A stretch of DNA of 43,773 bases from the IMG/VR virus record IMGVR_UViG_3300046804_000743, positions 1 to 43,773 of that record, one strand, 5' to 3'. The position numbers and the translations under genes were made by a program. This document shows, one piece after another, positions 27,273 through 34,533 of the stretch. The stretch's first letter is position 1; each line of letters begins with the position of its first letter. The notes beneath the pieces were generated by a model. It had not been told where the DNA came from. It saw only the letters and a list, made by a program, of their open reading frames with translations, and did not search any database. The DNA is from a virus.

Positions 27273-28860
27273 AGTCTTCATCCTCTAGCTCTTGCCTATA
27301 TAGATCAACCAACTGATGGTGATTACTCACCTTGCCTTGAAGCATCTTATACATACGCTTCTCTACATCTGACCCTTGTAAATGTACAACAGTCATCTTG
27401 CTCTTCTGCCCTACACGATCAATACGTGCAACGCATTGCAAGTAAATTTCTACACTCATAACGGGTGACCAAAACACCGCAGTATCAGCAGCAGTAAGAG
27501 TGATGCCGTGTGCCGCAGCTTGAGGTTGTATAACTACAACGCGAGGATTAGGCTCTTCTTGAAAACGCTTAATTATATTTGTTCTTTCGTGCGCTGAAAC
27601 AGAACCTTGAATAACCTCAGCAGTTATACCTTCATCATCTAAGTATCGTTTAACAACTTCAATCGTATGTGTATAGGGTACAAATACTACTACCTTATTT
27701 AACGTTTCGTCAATGGTCTCTTTTAATGCTTTTAATCTAGGCGCAGCATCGAACTCAACTACTTTATGTTTGTCCGTATAAACTGCACCTCCAGAAATCT
27801 GGAGTAACTTATTGAGACTTGCTGCTGCATTAACAGCACTGATCTGTTCGCCAGCAGCTTCAATTAACATTTGTTGTTTCAGATTTTTATATGCACGTTC
27901 TACAGTAGGTGTTAATGGAATATGTCTGGTTTGATATATAACATCTGGTAAGTCAAGACATTCTTTCTTTGTATAGCGAATGGCGGGCTGTAATGCATAA
28001 CTAACTTGCTCAAGCCAATTAGATCTGTTATCCCATTTGAATCTACTAATCTGATACTGCACCTTATCGCGCCACGCTGTTGAATACTTCGGAACGCGAG
28101 CTGGCGAAATCAATCTAGCTAAACCAAATGCGTCAAGCGGTGATTGCGCAGCAGGTGTACCAGTCATCATCCATAACCAAGTATCAGGTGTTATTAATTT
28201 AGCCAACGTCTTCCATCGTTGTGTAGATGTAGTCTTATATGCGTTAGCTTCGTCAACAATAATCAGGTCAAAGTTAGCTGCTTTGATTTCATTAAATACA
28301 GTTTGGACACCATCAAAGTTAATGACAACAAAATCAAACTCAGCATCGATAATTTTCTTGCGCTTATCAGTAGTGCCGTGAGCAACCCCGCAGCTACGAT
28401 GCATAGCGGTCTTGAAAATATCATCACGCCACGCAGGATACATAATAGATAGAGGGCTAATGACTAACACTCGTTTGATCTTGCCAATTTCCATAAGGTA
28501 ATCAGCAGCCCAGATCGCAGCAGATGTCTTACCTGTGCCAGCTTCGTTAAAACAAAACGCACGACGGCGTAAGCTTAAGAAAGATGCGGTATCTTTTTGG
28601 TGATCAAATGGTTTATAAATTCCCGGCCATTTATAGTCACGCAGTATTGGTGACATCACTTTAGGTAGATTAGGATTGGGGGCTTCAGCGTCAATGCAGT
28701 GAGCAAGCTGCGCCATCTCATCATAGCCCCAGAATATAAGGGCATCTTTCTGAGTGCCGTAATCTTTAGATACTTTGAATTTAGATATGCTAGTAATCGC
28801 ATTATCGACAACAGTCGAGGGTAGAGTAACAGCGACAACTTGATCATTCACTACTTGCAT
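27265..28860 (-). CDS. SNF2/DEAD-type superfamily 2 helicase (531 aa)
   Basis: Superfamily 2 motifs are clear. Walker A is NEAGTGKT (residues 105-112), motif Ia VLVISPLSIM lies at about 131-140, motif II DEAN at 203-206, motif III MTGTP at 232-236, and motif VI QCVARIDRVGQ near the C terminus. Motif II reads DEAN rather than DEAH. The C-terminal RecA-like half includes KVVVFVPYTHTIEVVKRYL and GSVSAHERTNIIKRF. It is an ATP-driven DNA translocase/helicase of the Snf2 family used by phages in replication or recombination. It is the first gene after a near-consensus promoter and a long structured leader. Confidence 0.9.
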   Translation of the reverse strand: MQVVNDQVVAVTLPSTVVDNAITSISKFKVSKDYGTQKDALIFWGYDEMAQLAHCIDAEAPNPNLPKVMSPILRDYKWPGIYKPFDHQKDTASFLSLRRRAFCFNEAGTGKTSAAIWAADYLMEIGKIKRVLVISPLSIMYPAWRDDIFKTAMHRSCGVAHGTTDKRKKIIDAEFDFVVINFDGVQTVFNEIKAANFDLIIVDEANAYKTTSTQRWKTLAKLITPDTWLWMMTGTPAAQSPLDAFGLARLISPARVPKYSTAWRDKVQYQISRFKWDNRSNWLEQVSYALQPAIRYTKKECLDLPDVIYQTRHIPLTPTVERAYKNLKQQMLIEAAGEQISAVNAAASLNKLLQISGGAVYTDKHKVVEFDAAPRLKALKETIDETLNKVVVFVPYTHTIEVVKRYLDDEGITAEVIQGSVSAHERTNIIKRFQEEPNPRVVVIQPQAAAHGITLTAADTAVFWSPVMSVEIYLQCVARIDRVGQKSKMTVVHLQGSDVEKRMYKMLQGKVSNHHQLVDLYRQELEDEDYE

Positions 28861-29044
28861 AACTGACCTAATAAGGTAGAGACTAGAAAACCCCTTACGG
28901 GGGTCAGTCGTTTGTAACCTAGACTTGGAGCAATTCAGGATGCCATCTATTTACAAATGACGCGGTTATGTAGGATGAAAAAACCTACAGGGAAAATTCC
29001 CTTGCTCTGCCTCACTCACGTCTTGAGTAGAGCTGACTGAACAG
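28861..29044 (-). promoter_or_regulatory. Structured 5' leader of the helicase operon
   Basis: This stretch of about 184 nt lies between the promoter and the helicase start and has no convincing gene. On the - strand it can form several hairpins. One pairs ACTCA and TGAGT (29014-29028). One pairs AGGGA and TCCCT (28989-29002). One pairs GTAGG and CCTAC around a U6 run (28970-28988). The last pairs ACCCC and GGGGT followed by TTTC (28886-28904), which is terminator-like. A riboswitch, attenuator or protein-binding leader is possible. No known RNA family is recognised. Confidence 0.5.
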
Positions 29045-29050
29045 ATTACG

Positions 29051-29078
29051 ATTATATAGACTTAACTAAAATAGTCAA
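29051..29078 (-). promoter_or_regulatory. Sigma70-type promoter for the helicase operon
   Basis: On the - strand, -35 TTGACT (29073-29078) and -10 TATAAT (29051-29056) are separated by 16 bp, close to consensus. The spacer is part of an imperfect inverted repeat (AGACTTAACT and AGTCAAGTCT, one mismatch), which could serve as an operator. The bases GACTTGAC at the -35 are shared with the other - strand promoter near 42400. Transcription would begin near 29044 and lead into the helicase, putative SSB and HTH genes. Confidence 0.8.
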
Positions 29079-29089
29079 GTCTTTTTAGC

Positions 29090-29344
29090 TTATTTCATAG
29101 CGCCATTTGACTTGCGCTTGAATGAACGATTCTTACTCGGCGCTTCAAGACGAACGCCGTCTTCATTAGAACCGCCTTTAGATAAAGCTTTGACGTGCGC
29201 CACATCTTTACCTTTACGGTTAATGCCTTTGGCATCTAGCTTACGTCGTGCGCGTTGACGCTCCATACGGTTCTCGTGTTCACCACGCTCAACCTGCTGA
29301 GCATATTCTTTCTTGTATGGTCTGGCTTTATTTACGTAGGGCAT
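29090..29344 (-). CDS. Small HNH-like / basic phage protein (84 aa)
   Basis: ATG at 29344 is preceded by AAGGTGACCT. The product is very basic, with an N-terminal half of Arg/Lys/Glu (ENRMERQRARRKLDAKGI). The C-terminal part (KDVAHVKALSKGGSNEDGVR, then LEAPSKNRSFKRK) resembles the His-Asn core of HNH endonucleases (AHVKALSKGG, then N). It lacks the Cys pairs of larger members and is short. I recall such small proteins in many phages. It may be a nuclease or only a DNA-binding remnant. It is the last gene before the helicase promoter. Confidence 0.68.
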   Translation of the reverse strand: MPYVNKARPYKKEYAQQVERGEHENRMERQRARRKLDAKGINRKGKDVAHVKALSKGGSNEDGVRLEAPSKNRSFKRKSNGAMK

Positions 29345-29352
29345 AGGTCACC

Positions 29353-30006
29353 TTATTTCTGCTTATAAAATTCACAAGTATTAACAGGACACCAGCCACA
29401 TAGCGGCTTTGGATTTGGAGGCCAGCTATCGTTGGTGAACGAAATTTTTAATCGAGATAAATCATTATTAAACTTTATCCACAGGCTTTCCTGTTCACTG
29501 CGTTTGTATTCTTTAAATACAAAAGAGTTATGGACTACAAACATCAAGCACCCTTTAGCTATCTCAACCTGTGGGAAGTGGTTGAATACCAGCAGTGCCA
29601 TTAGCTGTAGCTGGGCGGGATCTGGGTACTTATTGCTACCTGTTTTGTAGTCAACAATATACGCCGTATTACCCTTTATGACCAGCAGATCGATGATGCC
29701 CCTAACCCAGTAGTCCTTGTCACTAAACCCGCAGGGGGTACGATCCTCACGTAGCCCCATCTCGTGCTCAGCGTAGCAGTCCCCACCGATCTTAAGCATC
29801 GGATCAACGAACTTCTGAAACCGTTCGTAGTTCTTGAGTAGCGGCTTACCTTCTCGGACGTAATCCTCCAAAGCCTTATGCACTTCCTTCCCGTACCGAA
29901 TCTGTTCAGTCTCAGCGACTTGGAAGTTGCCTTTGACCTTGACCTCGTTGTATTGGCGAGGGCAGTTAATGAACTGCTTCAATCCACTGAATGACCATTT
30001 AATCAT
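29353..30006 (-). CDS. Cas4/RecB-like PD-(D/E)XK nuclease with Fe-S cysteines (217 aa)
   Basis: The N terminus FSGLKQFINCPRQY carries Cys15. The nuclease core has GIIDLLVI (Asp106) and IVDYKTG (Asp119, Lys121), followed by Gln132 and Gln134 in PAQLQLMALL. The C terminus has Cys203, Cys206 and Cys211 in CGWCPVNTC. Four cysteines in this arrangement match the 4Fe-4S cluster of Cas4 and AddB nucleases. The protein is probably a 5'-3' or end-processing DNA exonuclease acting in phage recombination or replication. No CRISPR genes are nearby, so a Cas role is not implied. The start overlaps the upstream gene by 8 nt. Confidence 0.82.
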   Translation of the reverse strand: MIKWSFSGLKQFINCPRQYNEVKVKGNFQVAETEQIRYGKEVHKALEDYVREGKPLLKNYERFQKFVDPMLKIGGDCYAEHEMGLREDRTPCGFSDKDYWVRGIIDLLVIKGNTAYIVDYKTGSNKYPDPAQLQLMALLVFNHFPQVEIAKGCLMFVVHNSFVFKEYKRSEQESLWIKFNNDLSRLKISFTNDSWPPNPKPLCGWCPVNTCEFYKQK

Positions 30007-30511
30007 TTTGTTTTTCTTTTGGGAAAATAACCCCAGTACTAATATCTATATACGCATTACTGCGCATAATCTTTATATCGGGTGTCTCTTTACTTTTAGG
30101 GCTTAGTTCATCTTTAAATTTTAAGTCAACTAAAATATCCCCTTTATCATTAGTCACTTGTATGAACATACCTTTAGGTGGGTTCTCTTTTAGAAAGTAA
30201 GTCAAACAGTAAAATGGTACTCTCAACTCTTTACTAACCGCCACACCAGCCATTATCTTTTTAGTAGTAACCATTAAATGATTAGGTATATCAAATCCCT
30301 TTAAAGATTCTATATCTATATGCCTACATTTAGTTTCGTATACTGCTTCCAAAGCATACATTTTGTCTTTACCTTTTGTAAAAACTATACCGTCTAATGG
30401 CGCATACTTATGTTTTGTGGATATAAAGAAATACTTTACCCCGTATTCCGCAAATAAATAATCGCGTAAAGCCCGTAGTAGTTCTCGTTCCTTCTCATCA
30501 TAATCAACCAT
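29999..30511 (-). CDS. Putative nuclease-like protein of unknown family (170 aa)
   Basis: The start at 30511 overlaps the polymerase stop as TGATG, with GGGGGA 5-6 nt upstream; an ATG at 30517 is less likely. The segments YAPLDGIVFT and YALEAVYETKC (about residues 38-68) look like the D and E-x-K positions of a PD-(D/E)XK nuclease. They are followed by HLMVTTKKI. The C-terminal half is mixed and ends with Lys/Glu. Placed between DNA polymerase and a Cas4-like nuclease, a role in recombination or end processing would fit. The nuclease call rests on a weak motif. The codon composition looks more AT-rich than that of its neighbours. Confidence 0.5.
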   Translation of the reverse strand: MVDYDEKERELLRALRDYLFAEYGVKYFFISTKHKYAPLDGIVFTKGKDKMYALEAVYETKCRHIDIESLKGFDIPNHLMVTTKKIMAGVAVSKELRVPFYCLTYFLKENPPKGMFIQVTNDKGDILVDLKFKDELSPKSKETPDIKIMRSNAYIDISTGVIFPKEKQND

Positions 30512-32361
30512 CAACATCCCCCATACGTTTCACTGTACTTAGCTTCGCAAGCGACGGGCAAGTCAGCACACCAGCTAGGTGCTGTTGACATCGTGTCAGT
30601 CACAAACTTAAGCGCAGCATCAATCTCATTCTTCGGCACTGCTAATACAGCAGCATCGTGCACAGTCAGTATCACGCGATACTTCTTATTAATAGCCAGC
30701 ATCTGTTCGCCCACAATGATGCGAGCCAAAGCCTGTACGATATTCTCTACCATCGTACCGCCCCAAATATTGACTATACCTTTACGGGAATTGTAAACAT
30801 ACTTCCCGTTTAGCATACGCAGTTCTGGATACTTAATGTATAGACCGTTGGGCAAACGTATACCACTAGGCGTAGCCCACACAGCCGAACTGTATCCAAT
30901 CGGATACACCTTGCCTTCATCAGGCCAGCTTGCTAAGTGAACTAGTGCTCTATCGCACTCGCCCCATAACCCAGTGATCTTATCACCTTCTCGTCGGTAC
31001 AGATCAACGATGCGCTTACACTCAGCCTCATCCAACTCAGCACCACCCAGCGATAAAGTCTGCTGTAGTTTCTTAGCTCCAGTCCCATAGCCTAATCCGA
31101 GTACACAGGTCTTGCCTACAAAGCGTTCCATCTCATTAGCCTTAGTGATCGTCCGACCAAAGGCTTTGGTTGCAAACTCACAATACACATCGCGCTTCTT
31201 AGCGAATGCCTCAGTCACGTCGTCCTGTCCAGCCAGCCACGCCAATACGCGAGCTTCGATCTGAGATGAGTCACAGTTAATAATGTAATGATCATCTGGC
31301 GCAACGATGGCATTCTTCAGAGCTTTCTTCCGCTTATCGCGGCTAGGCAAGTTCTGAAAATTGACCATATCCATACCAGACCACCTGCCAGTATGAGCAC
31401 CATAGTACTTAAGAGGTACAGGAAGATGACCGCGATTCCTACTGCCAATCTCAATAAAACGTTCAATTCGGCTCTCCTCAATCGTGGACTTAGTACCTAA
31501 ACGTACAGCGCATAGCTGCTGTATAAAAGAATCTTCGTGTTCTTGCAGTGCAATGAACCCATCGTCAGTTTTAGCAAAGGCGTAAGTTTCCTTACCTGTG
31601 GTAGGACTAATCTTCATCGGCGGTACTACGCCAAGATCTCGTAGCACCTGAGCGAATTGTGGATTACTGCCTAGCTTCTTAGCTACCTCTTCTTCAGTAG
31701 CGCACTCAAGTTTAAATATCAAGCCCTGTAGTAACTTGGACTTCTCTTCACGTATATCATTCAGTCGATCAACCAACATCGCATCGTTCACGCGCAGCAC
31801 TGGCTGGGTGTACATACGCAGCGTCATATCGATCAGGGCAAATTCAGATCGTGGAAAGTGCGTCGCTAAAATATTAAATAATTTGTATGTTAATTCTGTA
31901 TCGTTGATGCAGTACTCGCCATAACGCGCCAAGCCATCAGCATCAAAGTCAAGACGCTTCTTGCCCATTGCGTTGATAACTTCAGTACCTTTCTCGCCAA
32001 GATCATACCGCTCGGCAAGTTTAGCCAACGATCCACCTGCATCGACACCGTGAATAGCGCGAGCCATACAGAGGGTGTCGAAATACATAGCAGGAACAAT
32101 ATCAAAGTGCCACGCTAGGATCGCGCCGTCGAACATAGTGTTATGTGCGAGCAGCGCAGCGTTCTTCCAGTCAAATTGATCTAAGAACTTTTTAGTTGCA
32201 GCCTTATCACCACTGAACCATACAGCAGGTGTATCGTTGACCTTGACTGATACACCCACTACCTCGAACTGAGGATCACGCAAATACTCTTCATTAGTTT
32301 GTCTCTTAAAGCCTACCTGATCAGAATAAAACGTCTCAAAGTCCAGCGTGATAAAACTCAT
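30511..32361 (-). CDS. Family A DNA polymerase with 3'-5' exonuclease (616 aa)
   Basis: The start at 32361 overlaps the previous stop (TAATG). The exonuclease begins with LDFETFYS (residues 6-13) and continues with HNTMFDG and YCINDTELTYKL. Polymerase motif A is CDSSQIEARVLAWLAG (about residues 360-375). Motif B has ANEMERFVGKTCVLGLGYGT (about 410-430). Motif C is ILTVHDAAV (about 564-572). Motif C reads HDA where HDE is usual in many family A enzymes. Size is typical of a phage enzyme lacking the 5' nuclease domain. It copies the phage genome with the primase-helicase and the SNF2 helicase. Confidence 0.92.
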   Translation of the reverse strand: MSFITLDFETFYSDQVGFKRQTNEEYLRDPQFEVVGVSVKVNDTPAVWFSGDKAATKKFLDQFDWKNAALLAHNTMFDGAILAWHFDIVPAMYFDTLCMARAIHGVDAGGSLAKLAERYDLGEKGTEVINAMGKKRLDFDADGLARYGEYCINDTELTYKLFNILATHFPRSEFALIDMTLRMYTQPVLRVNDAMLVDRLNDIREEKSKLLQGLIFKLECATEEEVAKKLGSNPQFAQVLRDLGVVPPMKISPTTGKETYAFAKTDDGFIALQEHEDSFIQQLCAVRLGTKSTIEESRIERFIEIGSRNRGHLPVPLKYYGAHTGRWSGMDMVNFQNLPSRDKRKKALKNAIVAPDDHYIINCDSSQIEARVLAWLAGQDDVTEAFAKKRDVYCEFATKAFGRTITKANEMERFVGKTCVLGLGYGTGAKKLQQTLSLGGAELDEAECKRIVDLYRREGDKITGLWGECDRALVHLASWPDEGKVYPIGYSSAVWATPSGIRLPNGLYIKYPELRMLNGKYVYNSRKGIVNIWGGTMVENIVQALARIIVGEQMLAINKKYRVILTVHDAAVLAVPKNEIDAALKFVTDTMSTAPSWCADLPVACEAKYSETYGGC

Positions 32362-32594
32362 TACAGCCCCAGTTTACGTAGCACCCAATGACGACTAGCG
32401 TTAGACGCTTTGTCTAACTGTTCTTGCAAATCCTTTATAGTAGCTGACTGATTATTAATCTTACGTTGCAGGGCATCGTTCTCAGCAACTAATGCAATAC
32501 GTTCTCTATTAATCTGATCCCGCTCGCGTTGTAGGAATTCAAGTTTCTCTTTTAAAGTTATCTTCTTCACCACTACCTTTGCCTTCGTTGCCAT
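32361..32594 (-). CDS. Small coiled-coil protein (77 aa)
   Basis: ATG at 32594 has GAGGAA about 8 nt upstream. The product begins with a basic stretch (MATKAKVVVKKITLKEKLEF). It continues as a nearly unbroken coiled coil (residues 15-65, with LVAENDALQRKINNQSATIK) and ends with RHWVLRKLGL. It overlaps both neighbours and is the gene just before DNA polymerase, suggesting coupling. It could be an oligomeric accessory protein of replication. No family is recognised. Confidence 0.7.
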   Translation of the reverse strand: MATKAKVVVKKITLKEKLEFLQRERDQINRERIALVAENDALQRKINNQSATIKDLQEQLDKASNASRHWVLRKLGL

Positions 32595-32751
32595 TCTGAG
32601 ATTCCTCTATGAGTTTAAGTAACTTAGCTTCTATCTTCTTACGACGTAACTCCTCAATAGAAGAGTCACGATTAAAAGCCTGTTCGATCTTTTCATCTAC
32701 TACGGCTTCAATCCAGTCTCTAAACAATTTAAATTGCCTGTCTGTTTTCAC
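32539..32751 (-). CDS. Small charged protein upstream of the coiled-coil gene (70 aa)
   Basis: GTG at 32751 is chosen because it overlaps the upstream stop as GTGA and has GGAAAG at good spacing. The alternative GTG at 32766 lacks a binding site. The product is charged, with a helix-rich part (QFKLFRDWIEAVVDEKIEQA, then RKKIEAKLLKLIEE) and a Gly/Glu-rich tail. It overlaps the next gene by 56 nt, in another frame, which is large. That region still has a sensible codon pattern in both frames. The function is unknown. Confidence 0.55.
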   Translation of the reverse strand: MKTDRQFKLFRDWIEAVVDEKIEQAFNRDSSIEELRRKKIEAKLLKLIEESQNGNEGKGSGEEDNFKRET

Positions 32752-32894
32752 GGCATTACTTTCCACAAGAACTTAGCAATGCCGACAGCCATTAGTCCTG
32801 CACCGAGTGCTTGCGGCATAACGTATAATTCGTCATCGGTTACTTCTACCATAATTCTGCCGAACATCCACAATACAAAACCTACGGCTGTCAT
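32748..32894 (-). CDS. Small membrane protein (48 aa)
   Basis: ATG at 32894 has GGGGG 5 nt upstream and overlaps the preceding stop as ATGA. The product has two hydrophobic stretches, VGFVLWMFGRIMV (about 4-16) and LGAGLMAVGIAKFLW (about 30-44), separated by an acidic turn (EVTDDE). Two membrane passes are plausible. It is coupled to another small membrane gene upstream. A holin-like, antiholin or envelope-modifying role can be considered but is not shown. Confidence 0.6.
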   Translation of the reverse strand: MTAVGFVLWMFGRIMVEVTDDELYVMPQALGAGLMAVGIAKFLWKVMP

Positions 32895-33016
32895 ACTACC
32901 CCCTTGTATAGTGTGTAGAAAACGTATGCTAACGATAATAAAAAAGCAGCTAATGCCCCTATTACAATCGTATCTACGATGATGTCCATAATTTTATCTT
33001 TGGTTGAGTTTTTCAT
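32891..33016 (-). CDS. Small single-pass membrane protein (41 aa)
   Basis: ATG at 33016 has GGGG 6 nt upstream. The product begins with charged residues (MKNSTKDKIMDIIVD) and has one strong hydrophobic segment, TIVIGALAAFLLSLAYVFYT (16-35). The stop overlaps the next gene (ATGA). The ribosome binding site lies in a predicted hairpin. It forms a pair with the 48-aa membrane protein. Function is unknown; possible roles are envelope change or a lysis accessory. Confidence 0.6.
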   Translation of the reverse strand: MKNSTKDKIMDIIVDTIVIGALAAFLLSLAYVFYTLYKGVV

Positions 33017-33017
33017 A

Positions 33018-33039
33018 TGCGCCCCAGTTAAGAGGCGCA
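33018..33039 (-). promoter_or_regulatory. Hairpin covering the ribosome binding site of the 41-aa membrane gene
   Basis: TGCGCC (33018-33023) and GGCGCA (33034-33039) form a 6-bp stem with a 10-nt loop directly before the ATG at 33016. The GGGG ribosome binding site on the - strand (complement of 33022-33025) is partly in the stem. The hairpin could keep translation low. Confidence 0.45.
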
Positions 33040-33056
33040 CATTATTACACATAAGT

Positions 33057-33275
33057 TTACTTATGTAAATGTATAGCCATTATGTAATCCTCAAAGGTTT
33101 TGAATAGCTGCTCAAACTTAAGCTGGTATAGATACTGCAAACCAATCAATACATTCGCTAGGTCATCATCCAAACTTTTGTTGTCCGAATGATACGTATA
33201 TACAGTTTTGAGATCATCCACCACTTGCCAACAGTTTAGGATGCGCTGCTCTAGATCAAACCTTAACTCGTTCAT
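33057..33275 (-). CDS. Conserved-looking small phage protein (72 aa)
   Basis: ATG at 33275 overlaps the upstream stop as ATGA. The protein is helical and acidic, with MNELRFDLEQRILNCWQVVD at the start. It continues with LDDDLANVLIGLQYLYQLKF and a helix ending FEDYIMAIH. I recall similar proteins, with the ELR-DLEQ-I-CW phrase, from T4-like cyanophages and other aquatic phages, where the function is unknown. The 3' end is followed by a short ACATAAG-TTTA-CTTATGT inverted repeat (33050-33067) partly inside the gene. Confidence 0.75.
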   Translation of the reverse strand: MNELRFDLEQRILNCWQVVDDLKTVYTYHSDNKSLDDDLANVLIGLQYLYQLKFEQLFKTFEDYIMAIHLHK

Positions 33276-33445
33276 TCTGCTTGCCTCTTGAGAAAAAACG
33301 GAAGAGCCTCGTCTGCTGCTTCCTTCTTTCTAGCCTGTTTAATAAGCCAAATTGTTTGTTCATACTTACGCAGTGACATACCCTTAGCCAAAGTATGTCT
33401 CCAACGTTCTGTACGTAGCTTTACTCGTAGCTGATGCGCAGTCAT
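33272..33445 (-). CDS. Small basic protein (57 aa)
   Basis: The gene runs from ATG 33445 to TGA at 33272 and overlaps both neighbours as ATGA, so it fills a gap with no spare base. The product is very basic and helical (TAHQLRVKLRTERWRHTLAK, then LRKYEQTIWLIKQARKKEA). It ends in FFLKRQAE. It may bind nucleic acid or a partner protein. No family is recognised. Confidence 0.65.
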   Translation of the reverse strand: MTAHQLRVKLRTERWRHTLAKGMSLRKYEQTIWLIKQARKKEAADEALPFFLKRQAE

Positions 33446-33990
33446 AACCGCCTCTCAAAGTTGGCATCGTCTTCAGATTTGAATGTAAATTTTGCATAGT
33501 CTTTCTTCCACTTTTCTGCATATTGTGGATATAGCATCGCTGCCCATTCCCATACAGCTTTATCTTTATTTCTATCCCAAAATTCATCTGGTTCATAATG
33601 TAGATTAATGATCTTCATCACGGCTTCGAGCGCGTGTTCTGGAGCATTGCGATACATAAAGTGTGCAACCTCAGTCAGCGTAGACGAACGGATGATGTTG
33701 GCATTGAGTAGCCGTTGCATATCTGTAAAGGTCTTAAACTTCTCGACAATAGCTTCCTTATCCCCGCCCATAGTCTTGGCGATTAAAGCGATAGACTTAT
33801 CTATTTCAGCAGCTTTCTTAGAAGTCCTGCTGGCTTCGTTAATCATCTTATTCTGATTAACAGCTACGTACTGTTCCAGTTCTTTAAAGTCTTGTTGCAG
33901 CTTAATCAGACGATCATTTATCTTGTCCATAAATTCATTACCTATAGTTTCGATAGCTTGACGTGTTTTACCAAATCTATAACTAAACAT
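33442..33990 (-). CDS. Hypothetical helical protein (182 aa)
   Basis: ATG at 33990 lies 8 nt inside the DUF3310-like gene, with GAGGAT upstream. The first 95 residues look helical/coiled (DRLIKLQQDFKELEQYVAVN, then EASRTSKKAAEIDKSIALIA). The C-terminal part contains LTEVAHFMYRNAPEHALEAV and a Trp/Tyr-rich end (WEWAAMLYPQYAEKWKKDY). No catalytic motif is visible. The role is unknown. Confidence 0.72.
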   Translation of the reverse strand: MFSYRFGKTRQAIETIGNEFMDKINDRLIKLQQDFKELEQYVAVNQNKMINEASRTSKKAAEIDKSIALIAKTMGGDKEAIVEKFKTFTDMQRLLNANIIRSSTLTEVAHFMYRNAPEHALEAVMKIINLHYEPDEFWDRNKDKAVWEWAAMLYPQYAEKWKKDYAKFTFKSEDDANFERRL

Positions 33991-34270
33991 TTTTATCCTC
34001 TAAATTCTTGATGTAACGATTTAAATACCATTGAGCTTTCTTTAGATCCTTCATAGGATCTACGCCAGCTTTGTGCCCACAGCGACTGACATACTTGATC
34101 ACGTTACCGAGATGGTATGGCAGATTCTTCGCTTCGATATAGTCAATAGTCTCGATACCACCCAGCGTGTAATGCTTAGGGCTATTCACTTCTTCAACAA
34201 CTTCATTACTCACTTGTATAGTCTCCCATTCACCAAAAATATTTTGTTGCATTTGAAATCTAGTTTTCAT
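33983..34270 (-). CDS. DUF3310-like protein (95 aa)
   Basis: ATG at 34270 overlaps the previous stop as ATGA with GAGGTGG upstream; the GTG at 34279 is less likely. After a variable N terminus, the protein reads SPKHYTLGGIETIDYIEAKN, then HLGNVIKYVSRCGHK and DLKKAQWYLNRYIKNL. This is the clear pattern of DUF3310, the domain found in T7 gp1.7, a nucleotide kinase-related protein. In T7, gp1.7 phosphorylates dTMP and dGMP and affects ddT sensitivity. This protein covers little more than the DUF3310 domain. Confidence 0.88.
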   Translation of the reverse strand: MKTRFQMQQNIFGEWETIQVSNEVVEEVNSPKHYTLGGIETIDYIEAKNLPYHLGNVIKYVSRCGHKAGVDPMKDLKKAQWYLNRYIKNLEDKNV

Positions 34271-34533
34271 CTGTTCCACCTCACTGTAGGGGCTAACATT
34301 GCTGCACGAAACAAACGATGTTCAATAGGTGTTTGCTTACGTTTAGCATTGCTGCCTTGCCCAATGTCATACCAGCCAGTCCACTTCAGATATTTATCTA
34401 AAGCTTCCTGTCCTTTTAATTGAGTTAGGTACTCAATATAATGGAGTGTACGCGCATCAAGATTAGCGTCTGCTAACTTAATCGTTGCCCACTTCTTAAT
34501 GATGTATGGTTTGCCTGTGTATCTATGTTTCAT
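34267..34533 (-). CDS. Hypothetical basic protein (88 aa)
   Basis: ATG at 34533 lies 11 nt inside the VRR-NUC gene. The product is basic, with MKHRYTGKPYIIKKWATIKL at the start, a helical middle (LHYIEYLTQLKGQEALDKYL) and an end with EHRLFRAAMLAPTVRWNR. Tight packing between a nuclease and a DUF3310 gene suggests a DNA metabolism role. No family is recognised. Confidence 0.68.
   Translation of the reverse strand: MKHRYTGKPYIIKKWATIKLADANLDARTLHYIEYLTQLKGQEALDKYLKWTGWYDIGQGSNAKRKQTPIEHRLFRAAMLAPTVRWNR

Noticed and set aside
28861-29089. tRNA gene in the helicase leader
   Set aside because: Hairpins are present, but no cloverleaf, anticodon stem or TTC-type arm could be assembled.
32748-33016. 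Lysis cassette (holin and spanin)
   Set aside because: No endolysin is adjacent and the genes are in the early strand; hydrophobicity alone does not support this call.
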